Positions 1 to 9,906 of a stretch of 64,000 nucleotides of DNA are shown one piece after another (the stretch's first letter is position 1; every line of letters starts with the position of its first letter). Source of the stretch: Roseomonas gilardii. GTDB lineage: Bacteria; Pseudomonadota; Alphaproteobacteria; Acetobacterales; Acetobacteraceae. The notes under the pieces are model-generated. The model saw nothing but the letters and a program-made list of their open reading frames with translations, had not been told where the DNA came from and did not search any database. A program made the position numbers and the translations under genes. The stretch covers positions 3,355,501 to 3,419,500 of the forward strand of contig NZ_CP015583.1 of NCBI RefSeq assembly GCF_001941945.1, given 5' to 3'.

Positions 1-394
1 CCTTGCCGACATCGACGAATTTCGGGTCCCAGTCGGCGATCTGCAACGTCTGGGGCACATAGGGATCGAGCGGCAGCAGCACGCCGCGGCGTGCGTATTC
101 GAAGAGGTAGCGGTAGTCCATCTGGATCAGGTCCGGCGCGTTGCGGCCGACGACCTGGGTGGCGAGCTTGGGCCAGTAGTCGCTCCAGCCCATGTTCTCG
201 CTGTCCACCGACACGTTCGGGTGGAGCTGGCTGTAGAGGGCGCTGACCCTGGTGGTCCGGTCCGCGCGCTCCTTGGTGCCCCACCAGGTCATGCGCAGCC
301 GCACCGCCGCCTGCGCCCTGGCCAGCCTGCCACCGCCCGCGAGAAGGCCGAGCGACGCCATCCCGCCCAGCATGAGGTTCCGCCTCGTGGACAT
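1..394 (-). CDS. Extracellular sugar-binding protein of an ABC transporter (partial, C-terminus beyond window)
   Basis: The first 131 residues of a family-1 extracellular solute-binding protein are present; the rest lies left of base 1. The ATG at 392-394 follows a strong AGGAGG. The N-terminus has paired arginines, a hydrophobic stretch and an ARA-like cleavage site near residue 26, so it is probably exported to the periplasm. It is the last visible gene of a minus-strand operon with permeases and ATPase upstream, so it should bind the sugar that transporter carries. Its sequence is clearly related to the second binding protein at 27393: both share TQ.xGRNxPD and YARRGxLLPL motifs. Family assignment is firm; the ligand is unknown. 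Confidence 0.85.
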   Translation of the reverse strand, partial: MSTRRNLMLGGMASLGLLAGGGRLARAQAAVRLRMTWWGTKERADRTTRVSALYSQLHPNVSVDSENMGWSDYWPKLATQVVGRNAPDLIQMDYRYLFEYARRGVLLPLDPYVPQTLQIADWDPKFVDVGK

Positions 395-425
395 GTTTCC
401 TCCTGTTCGTTCTTCTTGATTCGGC

Positions 426-1647
426 TCAGTCGAGTTGCGCGGCCACGGGCACGGCCCGGCCGGTCTTCACGCTTTCCACCGCGGCGACGCCGCAGAGCAC
501 GGACAGCGCCCCGGCCCGCGCCCCGGCCCGCTGGTGCAGGGGGTCGGGCATCTCCGGATCGAAGAGCATGGCCTGGAGGCGCTTGTCGCCGCCGAAATGG
601 CCGCCATGCTCGCGCCTGATGCGGATGGCCTCGGAGGGACCGAAGTTCCGCATCAGCAGGATCTCGTCATGGTCGCCGATGCCGAAGGGGTCCTTCTCCT
701 TGTGCCGGATCTCCAGCCGCCCCTTGCGCCCGTTGAAGGCGAGGTGGTGCCCCTCGACCGGCATGCAGGCGTTCAGGGAGTAGGAGACCTGCACGCCGTT
801 GCCATAGACCAGCGAGGCGCTCATCGTGTCGTAGATGTCGATATCCTCGCGGAAGACGCAGGCGTCGCGGACATAGCCGTCCTCCCGCGACGGGTCCTCG
901 TAGAGCATCTCCAGCCATGGGTCGGCGGCGATATCGAGGTGGAAGTCGCAATCCGGCGCATGCAGGCAGTCATGGCAGCGTTCCCCGCGATAGGGGCCGT
1001 TGGCGCCGTAGTGCCGCAGGTTGCCGCGCGCGAAGATCTCCTTCGGCTCATCCGCCACATACCAGTTCAGCAGGTCGAAATGGTGCGTGGACTTGTGGAC
1101 GAACAGGCTGCCGGAGTTCTTCTGGTAGGCGTGCCAGCGGCGGAAGTAGTCCGCCCCGTGCCGTGTATCGAGATACCAGTGGAAGTCGATCGAGGTGATC
1201 TCCCCGATCGCCCCTTCCATCAGCAGCTCCTTGATCTTCGCGCCGAAGGGTGCGTAGCGGTAGTTGAAGGCGACGTTCACCTTGCGCCCGGTCCGCGCCT
1301 CTGCCTCCAGGATGCGGCGGCACTTGGCCGCGGTGGTGGCCATGGGCTTCTCGGTGATGACGTCCGAGCCCGCCTCCAGCGCCTGCACGATCAGGTCGTC
1401 ATGCGTGTCGTCACGGGTGCAGACCATCACCGTGGCGGGACGAAGCGTGGACAGCATCTCCCCGAAATCGGTGAAGACGGGGGCATTGGTGCCGATCGCC
1501 CGCTGCGAGCGATGGGCGCGCATCTCGTTGATGTCGCAGAGCCCGACGAGATCCACCTGCGGGCCGAGGCGGGAGAGCAGCTCCTTGCCCCACATGCCGG
1601 TGCCACGATGGCCCGTGCCGACCAGCGCAATCCGATGTTGCGCGAGA

Positions 1648-1658
<11 letters not shown>
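426..1658 (-). CDS. Gfo/Idh/MocA family NAD(P)-dependent oxidoreductase
   Basis: About 410 residues. An N-terminal Rossmann fold opens with IALVGTGHRGTGMWG, and the family lysine motif ITEKPMATT lies near residue 105. A mid-protein CxxC-x5-C group (RCHDCLHAPDC) is typical of a Gfo/Idh subgroup acting on sugars. It probably oxidises or reduces a cyclic sugar or sugar acid in the cytoplasm. It lies between the ATPase and binding-protein genes of a sugar ABC operon. A GTG at 1664 is possible, but GGGGAG fits the ATG at 1658 better; either start overlaps the end of the ATPase gene, indicating translational coupling. Substrate not determinable. Confidence 0.88.
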
Positions 1659-2750
<1,092 letters not shown>

Positions 2751-2754
<4 letters not shown>

Positions 2755-3617
2755 CGTTTCATCCCCGTGGTGGCGATCCCCTCGATCAGCAGGCGCTGGA
2801 AGAAGAGGAAGAAGAGGAAGACAGGAACCAGGCCCAGGACGGACATGGCGAAGAGCGCGGGCCAGTCGGATTCCCCGCCCGAATCCACGAAGGAGCGCAG
2901 GCCGATCTGGGCCGTGTAGGTGTCCATGTCGTTCAGGTAGATCAGCGGCCCGAAGAAATCGTCCCAGGTCCAGATGAAGGAGAAGATCGCGGCCGTCGCC
3001 ATCACCGGCAGCGAGAGCGGCAGCATGATCTTCCAGTAGATCCGCCAGGGGCTGCACCCGTCCATCATGGCGGCCTCGTCCAGCTCGCGCGGGATGTTGC
3101 GGAAGAACTGGACCATCAGGAAGATGAAGAAGGCGTCCGTGGCCAGGAACTTCGGCACCACCAGAGGCAGGATGGTGTTCACCCAGTCCAGGTTCAGGAA
3201 CAGGATGTACTGCGGGATCAGCGTGACGTGGTAGGGCATCATCAGCGTGCCCAGCATCAGCGCGAACCAGAGGTTCCTGCCGCGGAAGCGCAGCCTGGCA
3301 AAGGCATAGGCGGCGAGCGAGCAGGATACGACGTTGCCGATCACGGAGAGCACCGCGATCACCGCCGAGTTCCAGAAGAACCGGCCGAAGCTGACCTGCA
3401 GGCTGTTCCAGCCGCGGAAATAGGCGTCCAGGCTCAGGCTCTGCGGGATGATGGAGATGGTGGAGAAGATGTCCTGGCTGCTGCGGAAGGAGCTCGCGAG
3501 CATCCAGAGCAGCGGGTAGAGCATGCAGAAGGCGACGGCGATCAGCAGCGCATGCTTCAGGGCGGATCGGCCGGCCTTCGCCGTGCGGGGGCCGCCATGG
3601 CGGAGGGCCTCACTCAT
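2751..3617 (-). CDS. Carbohydrate ABC transporter permease (MalG/UgpE type)
   Basis: 288 residues with about six membrane segments, the first near residues 22-42 (LLIAVAFCMLYPLLWML). The EAA loop that docks the ATPase reads ELDEAAMMDGCSPWRIYWKI near residue 190. This is the inner-membrane CUT1 permease half that pairs with the upstream MalF-like gene, whose end it overlaps by 8 bp. Its stop overlaps the ATPase ATG, so permease, permease and ATPase are translationally coupled. The substrate cannot be read from sequence; context suggests a sugar or oligosaccharide. Confidence 0.92.
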
Positions 3618-4545
3618 CGTAATGCACCCAGAAGCGCGCGGAGAGGAAGGAGACCGCGGTGAAGCCCGCGATGATCAGCACCAGCACCCAGGCGAGGGCC
3701 GAGGCGTAGCCCATGCGGAAGAAGCTGAAGGCCTCCTGGAACAGGTAGAGGGTGTAGAACAGGGTGGAGTTCACCGGCCCGCCGGTGCCCTCGCTGATGA
3801 TGAAGGCCGGGGTGAAGGCCTTGAAGGCGTCGATCACCTGCACGATGGAATTGAAGAAGATGATCGGCGTCAGCAGCGGCAGGGTGATGCGGAAGAACTG
3901 CCGGCGCGGGGAGGCACCATCCAGGCTGGCGGCCTCGTAGAGATCCTGCGGGATCTGCCGCAGCCCGGCCAGGAAGATGATCATCGGGCTGCCGAACTGC
4001 CAGATGCCCAGCACCACCAGCGTGTAGAGCGCGGTGTCCGGGTTGGCGATCCAGCTCGGCCCCTGGATGCCGACCAGGGCGAGGAGCTGGTTCAGCAGGC
4101 CGGTGCCGGAGAAGATCTCCCGCCACAGCACCGCGATGGCCACGCTCGCCCCCAGCAGGGAGGGCAGGTAGAAGATGGCCCGGTAGATGGAGAGTCCGCG
4201 GATGCCCTTGTTGAGCACCATCGCCACGCCCAGGGCGAAGGCGAGCTTCAGCGGGACGGTCAGCACCACATAGGTGAAGGTGACGCGGAGCGATTCCCAG
4301 AACTTCGTGTCCGAGAACAGGATGCGCCGGTAGTTGGCCATCCCCGCCCAGCGCGGGTCGGTCATCAGGTCGAAATGGGTGAAGGACAGCGCCAGCGAGG
4401 CCAGGGCCGGCCCCAGCGTCAGCCCGAAGAAGCCGATCAGCCAGGGCAGCAGGAAGAGGTAGCCGGGCAGGCTTGCCCAGCGTTTCCGGCTGGCCCTATG
4501 CTTCCGGGCGGCGGTCCAGCCCGTCTCAGCGGCGGCGATCTGCAT
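3610..4545 (-). CDS. Carbohydrate ABC transporter permease (MalF/UgpA type)
   Basis: 311 residues, about six membrane helices, with the EAA loop DLYEAASLDGASPRRQFFRI near residues 205-225. It is the first gene of the minus-strand operon permease-permease-ATPase-oxidoreductase-binding protein (4545 down to 1). The ATG at 4543-4545 lies about 90 bp from an 18-bp inverted repeat at 4634-4651 that recurs at three other promoters in the window, so control by the divergent TetR regulator is likely. Confidence 0.92.
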   Translation of the reverse strand: MQIAAAETGWTAARKHRASRKRWASLPGYLFLLPWLIGFFGLTLGPALASLALSFTHFDLMTDPRWAGMANYRRILFSDTKFWESLRVTFTYVVLTVPLKLAFALGVAMVLNKGIRGLSIYRAIFYLPSLLGASVAIAVLWREIFSGTGLLNQLLALVGIQGPSWIANPDTALYTLVVLGIWQFGSPMIIFLAGLRQIPQDLYEAASLDGASPRRQFFRITLPLLTPIIFFNSIVQVIDAFKAFTPAFIISEGTGGPVNSTLFYTLYLFQEAFSFFRMGYASALAWVLVLIIAGFTAVSFLSARFWVHYDE

Positions 4546-4633
4546 GATCCCCCGCCCCGTTTCCGGGTTTCGTCATCGGTCGTCCTCCCCATGGCTCTTG
4601 CGGCCATGTCCGTCAGCCCCTACTCAACAAGCA

Positions 4634-4651
4634 GGTAACCGGTTGGTTCCC
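4634..4651. promoter_or_regulatory. Operator copy 1 of GGTAACC-N4-GGTTACC, before the sugar ABC operon
   Basis: Reads GGTAACC, spacer GGTT, GGTTCCC: one mismatch from a perfect 7-4-7 inverted repeat. It lies between the divergent TetR gene (ATG at 4764) and the ABC operon (ATG at 4545). The same element occurs at 5426, 27134 and 27233. Assignment to the TetR protein is inferred from position and repetition. Confidence 0.65.
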
Positions 4652-4763
4652 ACGCTAGGGAGGCGCCTCCCTTCGTGTCAAGCACGGATATGATCGGTCG
4701 TGATCGTGCGCGAGCGGTCTTTCCTCTGGCCTTGTGCGGCACCCACGGCAATTTTGCGGAACC

Positions 4764-5402
4764 ATGTCGGACATCCTCATCCCGCAGCGCAGCAAGCGCG
4801 CCGAAACCACCCGCCGGAAGATCCTGGACGCCGCGGTTGTCGAGTTCACCGCCAATGGCCTGGCCGGGGCCCGGGTGGACGAGATCGCCGCCCGGGCGGG
4901 GGTGAACAAGCGCATGCTCTATGTGCATTTCGGCAGCAAGGAGGAGCTCTGGATCCAGGTCCTGGAGCATGTCTATAGTGCCAAGCGGGAGGAGGAGCGG
5001 GCGCTCGACGTCGGCAGCCTGCCGCCGGTGGAGGCCATGGCGCGGCTGGTGCGCTTCAACCTGCGATACACGGCGCGGCACCCGGAATTCGTCACCCTGC
5101 TGAACCAGGAGAACATGCACCGGGCCAGTTACCTGGGCCGCAGCGAGCAGGTGCGCGCGCTCTACTCGCCCTTGCTCGAATCCGTGCGTGACGTGCTGGT
5201 GCGTGGCGCGGAGGCGGGCGTCTTCCGGCGCGATGCCGATCCGCTGCAGACCTATGTGACGATCGTGGCGGTCGGCCATTTCTACGTGGCCAACCTCCAT
5301 ACCCTGTCCGCCATCTTCAAGACCGACCTGTCCACCGAGGTGGCGCTGGGCCTGCGCGAGGATCACTGCGTGGATGTGATCCTGGGCTATCTTCGTGCTT
5401 GA
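4764..5402 (+). CDS. TetR/AcrR family transcriptional regulator
   Basis: 212 residues. A TetR helix-turn-helix covers about residues 14-60 (RRKILDAAVVEFTANGLAGA, then VDEIAARAGVNKRMLYVHFG). The ligand-binding half contains NQENMHRASYLGRS, typical of a common TetR C-terminal subfamily. The ATG at 4764 is preferred over an earlier in-frame GTG at 4734 because family members start close to the HTH. The gene diverges from the sugar ABC operon and precedes the oxidoreductase operon; near-identical inverted repeats flank it on both sides. It is the best candidate regulator of the four-operator regulon. The effector is unknown; a sugar or sugar acid is an inference. Confidence 0.88.
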   Translation: MSDILIPQRSKRAETTRRKILDAAVVEFTANGLAGARVDEIAARAGVNKRMLYVHFGSKEELWIQVLEHVYSAKREEERALDVGSLPPVEAMARLVRFNLRYTARHPEFVTLLNQENMHRASYLGRSEQVRALYSPLLESVRDVLVRGAEAGVFRRDADPLQTYVTIVAVGHFYVANLHTLSAIFKTDLSTEVALGLREDHCVDVILGYLRA

Positions 5403-5425
5403 CCGGCGAGGCCCTCCCGTTCTTA

Positions 5426-5443
5426 GGTAACCATGTAGTTACC
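5426..5443. promoter_or_regulatory. Operator copy 2 of GGTAACC-N4-GGTTACC, before the oxidoreductase/DUF993 operon
   Basis: Reads GGTAACC, spacer ATGT, AGTTACC: an almost perfect inverted repeat, 24 bp after the TetR stop and 21 bp before the ATG at 5465. A protein bound here would block the operon promoter. Its presence argues against starting the next gene upstream at 5399. Confidence 0.7.
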
Positions 5444-5464
5444 AAAACACGGGATGGAATCGTC

Positions 5465-6619
5465 ATGGCAGAGCGTCGCATTGGCCTGATCATGCATGGC
5501 GTGACGGGGCGCATGGGCATGAACCAGCACCTGATCCGCTCGATCGCCGCGATCCGGAAGGATGGCGGCGTCCCCCTGAAGAACGGCGACCGGCTGATGC
5601 CCGACCCGATCCTGGTCGGCCGCAACCGGGAGAAGCTGGAGGCCCTGGCCCGGGCGCATGGGGTGGAGCGCGTGGGCACCGATCTCGACGAGGCCCTGGC
5701 CAACAAGGACGACGAGATCTTCTTCGATGCCGGCACGACGCAGATGCGCGCCGCGCTGATCCGCAAGGCCATCGCCGCCGGCAAGCACATCTACACCGAG
5801 AAGCCGACCGCCGATAACCTGGAGGACGCGCTGGACGTGGCACGCCTCGCCCGCAAGGCCGGGGTGAAGAACGGCGCGGTGCAGGACAAGCTCTTCCTGC
5901 CCGGGCTGGTGAAGCTGAAGATGGCCATCGACAGCGGCTTCTTCGGCAAGATCCTCTCGGTGCGGGGCGAGTTCGGCTACTGGGTCTTCGAGGGCGACCT
6001 GCAGCCGACGCAGCGGCCTTCCTGGAACTACAAGAAGGACGAGGGCGGCGGCATCATCCTCGATATGCTCTGCCACTGGCGCTACGTCCTGGACAACCTG
6101 TTCGGCGAGACCAAGGCGGTCTCCTGCCTCGGCGCCACGCATATCCCGCGCCGCATCGACGAGAAGGGCGAGGCCTACGAGGCCGATGCGGACGACGCCG
6201 CCTATGCCACCTTCGAGCTGGAAGGCGGGGTGATCGCGCAGATCAACTCCTCCTGGGTCACGCGGGTGCGGCGGGACGACCTCGTGACCTTCCATGTGGA
6301 CGGCACGCATGGCTCCGCCGTGGCCGGGCTGATGACGTGCCGGACGCAGAGCCGGGTGAACACGCCGAAGCCCGTCTGGAGCCCCGACACGCCACAGCCC
6401 ATCGACTTCTTCGAGGGCTGGGAGGAGATCCCCGACACGCAGGCCTATCCCAACGGCTTCCGGGCGCAGTGGGAGCTCTTCCTGCGCCATGTCGCGGGCG
6501 AGCTGCCGGAGTTCAAATGGAACCTCCTGGCCGCCGCCAAGGGCGTGCAGCTCGCTGAGGCGGGGCTGAAGTCCTGGGCCGAGCGCCGCTGGATCGACCT
6601 GCCGAAGCTGGAGGTCTGA
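5465..6619 (+). CDS. Gfo/Idh/MocA family oxidoreductase
   Basis: 384 residues. The N-terminal nucleotide fold starts RIGLIMHGVTGRMGM, the catalytic lysine region is IYTEKPTADNLEDA near residue 120, and the C-terminal Gfo/Idh alpha-beta domain contains LDMLCHWRYVLDNLFGE. The start at 5465 has GGGATGG about 8 bp upstream; the frame is open back to 5399, but that stretch holds the operator. First gene of an operon with a DUF993 protein and a TIM-barrel isomerase, a layout typical of oxidation-aldol-epimerisation routes for sugars. It is distinct in sequence from the oxidoreductase at 426. Substrate unknown. Confidence 0.88.
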   Translation: MAERRIGLIMHGVTGRMGMNQHLIRSIAAIRKDGGVPLKNGDRLMPDPILVGRNREKLEALARAHGVERVGTDLDEALANKDDEIFFDAGTTQMRAALIRKAIAAGKHIYTEKPTADNLEDALDVARLARKAGVKNGAVQDKLFLPGLVKLKMAIDSGFFGKILSVRGEFGYWVFEGDLQPTQRPSWNYKKDEGGGIILDMLCHWRYVLDNLFGETKAVSCLGATHIPRRIDEKGEAYEADADDAAYATFELEGGVIAQINSSWVTRVRRDDLVTFHVDGTHGSAVAGLMTCRTQSRVNTPKPVWSPDTPQPIDFFEGWEEIPDTQAYPNGFRAQWELFLRHVAGELPEFKWNLLAAAKGVQLAEAGLKSWAERRWIDLPKLEV

Positions 6620-6624
6620 CCGCC

Positions 6625-7785
6625 GTGCCGACCCTGACCCTGCCGGGTGCCGACGGGCGCCTGGCGCCCTATACCACCGGCGCGCCGCGGGAGTTCCCCG
6701 TGGCGAAGCCGCCCTTCCCCCGCATAGCCCTGGCGGCCGCGCATCTGGTGGCCGATCCGCTGGCCGAGCAGGACCCCTGGCTCGACGTGAAGATCGACTG
6801 GGACCGCACCATCGCCTTCCGCCGCCATCTCTGGTCGCTGGGCCTGGGCGTGGCGGAGGCGATGGACACGGCGCAGCGCGGCATGGGCCTCGACTGGGCC
6901 GGGGCGCAGGAGCTGATCCGGCGCTCCCTCGACGCGATGAAGGACGTGCCCGGCGCGGTGATGGCCTCCGGCGCCGGCACCGACCATCTGGCGCCCGGGC
7001 CGGATGTCACGGTGGACGACGTGATCCGCGCCTATGAGGAGCAGTGCTCCGCCGTCGAGGGCATGGGCGGGCGCATCATCCTCATGGCCTCCCGCGCCCT
7101 GGCGAAGGCGGCGCGCGGGCCGGGCGACTATGTGCGCGTCTATGACCGCATCCTGCGGCAGGTGCGGGAGCCGGTGATCATCCACTGGCTGGGCGAGATG
7201 TTCGACCCGGCGCTGGAAGGCTACTGGGGGCATCACGACCACTGGAAGGCCATGGAGGTGGCGCTGGAGGTCATCGCCGACCATGCCGCCAAGGTGGACG
7301 GGGTGAAGATCTCCCTGCTCGACAAGGAGAAGGAGATCACCATGCGCCGCCGCCTGCCTGAAGGCGTGCGCATGTACACGGGCGACGACTTTAACTACGC
7401 CGAGACGATCGCCGGGGATTCCGAGGGGCATTCCGACGCGTTGCTCGGCATCTTCGACCCGATCGCCCCGGCGGTGGGCGGCGCGCTGGCCTGCCTGTCG
7501 CGGGACGACCTGCAGGGCTTCCACGACATCCTGGCGCCGACCGTGCCGCTCAGCCGGCACATCTTCAAGGCGCCGACCCGCTTCTACAAGACGGGCGTGG
7601 TCTTCATGGCCTGGCTGAACGGGCACCAGGACCATTTCACCATGGTCGGCGGGCAGCAGTCGGCCCGCTCCATCGGCCATTTCGCGGAGCTCTTCCGCCT
7701 CGCCGACAAGGCCGGGCTGCTGCGCGACCCGGACCTCGCCGCCACGCGTATGCGGCAGATCCTCGCGGTGCACGGCGTGTCATGA
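6625..7785 (+). CDS. DUF993 (dihydrodipicolinate synthase-like) protein
   Basis: 386 residues, matching the DUF993 family, which is related to the DHDPS/NAL class-I aldolases. Features seen: the VKISLLDKEKE segment near residue 228, where the Schiff-base lysine of DHDPS-like enzymes would be sought, and a conserved MYTGDDFNYAETIAGD motif. It starts with GTG 5 bp after the oxidoreductase stop and overlaps the next gene by ATGA, so the three are co-translated. A role as a sugar-acid aldolase or lyase is inferred from fold relationship and neighbours; to my knowledge the family lacks an assigned reaction. Confidence 0.82.
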   Translation: MPTLTLPGADGRLAPYTTGAPREFPVAKPPFPRIALAAAHLVADPLAEQDPWLDVKIDWDRTIAFRRHLWSLGLGVAEAMDTAQRGMGLDWAGAQELIRRSLDAMKDVPGAVMASGAGTDHLAPGPDVTVDDVIRAYEEQCSAVEGMGGRIILMASRALAKAARGPGDYVRVYDRILRQVREPVIIHWLGEMFDPALEGYWGHHDHWKAMEVALEVIADHAAKVDGVKISLLDKEKEITMRRRLPEGVRMYTGDDFNYAETIAGDSEGHSDALLGIFDPIAPAVGGALACLSRDDLQGFHDILAPTVPLSRHIFKAPTRFYKTGVVFMAWLNGHQDHFTMVGGQQSARSIGHFAELFRLADKAGLLRDPDLAATRMRQILAVHGVS

Positions 7786-8612
7786 GCATGGCGAAGAGCG
7801 ATCCCGGCCCCCTCTCCCTCAACACCGCCACGGTGAAGGAGCGCTGGGGGCTGGCGGAATGCATCGAGGGCTGCGCCCGGCACGGCATTCCCGGCATCTC
7901 CCCCTGGCGCGACGTGCTGCAGGCCATGGGGGTGGAAGAGGCGGCGCGGCAGATCCGCGATGCCGGGCTGCGCGTCACCGGCCTGTGCCGCGGCGGCATG
8001 TTCACGGCCCCCGATGCCGCCAGCCGCGCCGCCGCCATCGAGGACAACCGCCGCGCCATTGCCGAGGCCCATGCCATCGGCGCCGCCTGCCTCGTGATGG
8101 TCTGCGGCGGGCTGCCGCCCGGCTCCCGCGACCTGCCCGGGGCACGGGAGATGGTGCGGGAGGGGCTGCATGCCATCATGGGCGAGGCCCGCGATGCCGG
8201 CGTCACCATCGCGCTGGAGCCGCTGCACCCGATGACCTGCGCCGACCGCTCCGTGCTCGCCACGCTGGGGCAGGCGCTGGATCTCTGCGAGGAGCTGGGG
8301 CACGGCAGCGGCGTGGCGCTGGATGTCTATCATGTCTGGTGGGACCCGGACCTCGCCCGGCAGATGCGGCGTGCCAAGGGGAGGATCGCCGCCTTCCACA
8401 CCTGCGACTGGCTGGTGCCCACCACGGACACGGTCTTCGACCGGGGCATGCCGGGCGACGGGGTGATCGACATTCCCGCCATCCGCGCCATGGCGGAGGA
8501 GGCCGGCTGGCCCGGCGGGGCGGAGGTGGAGATCCTGTCCCGCCGCTGGTGGGCGCGCGATCCGGACGAGGTGCTGCCGCTGCTGAAGGAGCGCCACCAG
8601 AGCGCCTGCTGA
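7782..8612 (+). CDS. Sugar phosphate isomerase/epimerase-like TIM-barrel protein
   Basis: 276 residues of the xylose-isomerase-like TIM barrel (AP-endonuclease-2 superfamily). Metal-ligand positions are visible as ALEPLHPM (Glu, His), ALDVYHVWWDPDL (Asp, His) and the C-terminal GGAEVEILS (Glu). Third gene of the oxidoreductase/DUF993 operon, with its ATG overlapping the previous stop. Probably isomerises or epimerises a keto-sugar intermediate. A 10-bp stem-loop overlaps its stop codon, suggesting the transcript ends here. Confidence 0.86.
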   Translation: MSMAKSDPGPLSLNTATVKERWGLAECIEGCARHGIPGISPWRDVLQAMGVEEAARQIRDAGLRVTGLCRGGMFTAPDAASRAAAIEDNRRAIAEAHAIGAACLVMVCGGLPPGSRDLPGAREMVREGLHAIMGEARDAGVTIALEPLHPMTCADRSVLATLGQALDLCEELGHGSGVALDVYHVWWDPDLARQMRRAKGRIAAFHTCDWLVPTTDTVFDRGMPGDGVIDIPAIRAMAEEAGWPGGAEVEILSRRWWARDPDEVLPLLKERHQSAC

Positions 8613-8638
8613 CGTCATTCGCCTTTCGCGTCAGCAGG
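8605..8638 (+). terminator. Stem-loop at the end of the oxidoreductase operon
   Basis: Perfect 10-bp arms CCTGCTGACG and CGTCAGCAGG with a 14-base loop, overlapping the stop codon at 8610-8612. There is no T tract, so it may act as a Rho-assisted terminator or mRNA stabiliser. Confidence 0.45.
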
Positions 8639-8738
8639 GCGCGAAGGGCACGGCCGGCCTTCCGGCGGAACCGCGGTGCGGACCCGTGCGGCCCGCACCC
8701 GCCCAATCAAGAAGAATACGCTCGGGAGAAGAACGGGA

Positions 8739-9758
8739 ATGTCCCTCAACAGACGCGGCCTGCTGGCCGCCGGGCCGGCCCTGTCATGCCTGGCCCTTCC
8801 TTTCCTGGCCCGGCCCGCGCTGGCCCAAGGGAACGGTGCCCCGGGCAACGGTGCTCTATGGGCGCCGACGCATCCGGTGCGCTTCGTCGTCCCCTTCCCC
8901 GCCGGCGGTGCCACGGATGTGGTGGCACGCGTGCTGGGGGAACGGTTGCAGCAGCGCCTCGGCCAGCCGGTGGTGGTGGAGAACCGGACCGGCTCGGGCG
9001 GCAATCTCGGCATGGAGAATGCCGCGCATTCCGCCGCCGACGGCCATACGCTGGTGATGGCGACCATGGGGACGCTGAGCATCAACCAGCATCTGTACCG
9101 CAACCTCGGCTTCGATCCGGCGAAGAGCTTCGCCCCGATCTCCATGGCCTTCGGCACGGACCATGTGCTGATCGTCAATCCCGGAGTGCCCGCGCGGACG
9201 GCGCAGGACTTCGTGGCGCTGGCGAAGGAGAAGGGCGGCAGCATCAGCTATGGCTCGGCCGGTTCCGGCAGTTCCACCCATATGGTGGCGGAACTCTTCC
9301 GGCTCGCCGCCGGCATCCAGCCGATGCACGTGCCCTATCGCGGCAGCGCCCCGGCGCTGAACGACACGATCGCCGGGACGGTGCAGTTCATGCTGGACCA
9401 GCTTCCCTCCGCCATCGGCCAGATCCAGGCCGGCACGGTGCGTGCCCTGGCGACGACCGGCCCCCGGCGCTCCGCCCTCTTGCCGGAGGTGCCCACCATG
9501 GCGGAGGTCGGGCTGCCGGCGGCGGAGGCGACCTCCTGGGGAGCGGTCCTCGCGCCCGCCGGGACGCCGCCCGCCGCCATCGCCCGCTACAACCAGGCGA
9601 TCCGCGAGATCCTGGCCGAGCCCGGGGCGCAGGAGCGCCTCGCCGCTGCCGGGGCGGATGCGGTCTCGTCCACGCCCGGGGAACTCGCCGCCACTATCCA
9701 GCGGGAAAGCGATAAGTGGGGCCGCGTGGTGCAGGAGGCGAAGATCACCGTGAACTGA
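8739..9758 (+). CDS. Bug family tripartite tricarboxylate transporter substrate-binding protein
   Basis: 339 residues. The signal peptide ends ARPALA near residue 27. The family motif PVRFVVPFPAGGATDVVAR and the ligand loop VVENRTGSGGNLGMENAA are clear, as is PYRGSAPALNDTIAG. The ATG at 8739 has GGGAGAAG upstream; an earlier in-frame start at 8676 would hide the signal peptide. It should bind a carboxylate in the periplasm, but no TctA/TctB membrane subunits are nearby, so it is an orphan. It sits after the sugar operon and may have its own promoter. Confidence 0.9.
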   Translation: MSLNRRGLLAAGPALSCLALPFLARPALAQGNGAPGNGALWAPTHPVRFVVPFPAGGATDVVARVLGERLQQRLGQPVVVENRTGSGGNLGMENAAHSAADGHTLVMATMGTLSINQHLYRNLGFDPAKSFAPISMAFGTDHVLIVNPGVPARTAQDFVALAKEKGGSISYGSAGSGSSTHMVAELFRLAAGIQPMHVPYRGSAPALNDTIAGTVQFMLDQLPSAIGQIQAGTVRALATTGPRRSALLPEVPTMAEVGLPAAEATSWGAVLAPAGTPPAAIARYNQAIREILAEPGAQERLAAAGADAVSSTPGELAATIQRESDKWGRVVQEAKITVN

Positions 9759-9872
9759 TGCACGGGGCGCGGCCCGCGCATCCGGCGTTGCGCCATGCCG
9801 GGGAAAGGTTCCGCCACCGGCGTGGCGCATCGGCCCTCCCGAGTTCGCATTGCCCTTGCCGGACAGTGAGGC

Positions 9873-9896
9873 CCGCCCCGCTCCTTGCCGGGGCGG
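9873..9896. terminator. Stem-loop between convergent Bug and TonB-receptor genes
   Basis: Arms CCGCCCCG and CGGGGCGG with an 8-base loop, in the 148-bp space between genes ending at 9758 (+) and 9907 (-). It could end both transcripts; no T tract is present. Confidence 0.4.
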
Positions 9897-9906
9897 AGCG
9901 CCGCCC

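Noticed and set aside
5399-5464. Upstream extension of the second Gfo/Idh/MocA gene
   Set aside because: The stretch overlaps the TetR stop and contains operator copy 2; the ATG at 5465 has a good ribosome site and starts at the Rossmann fold.
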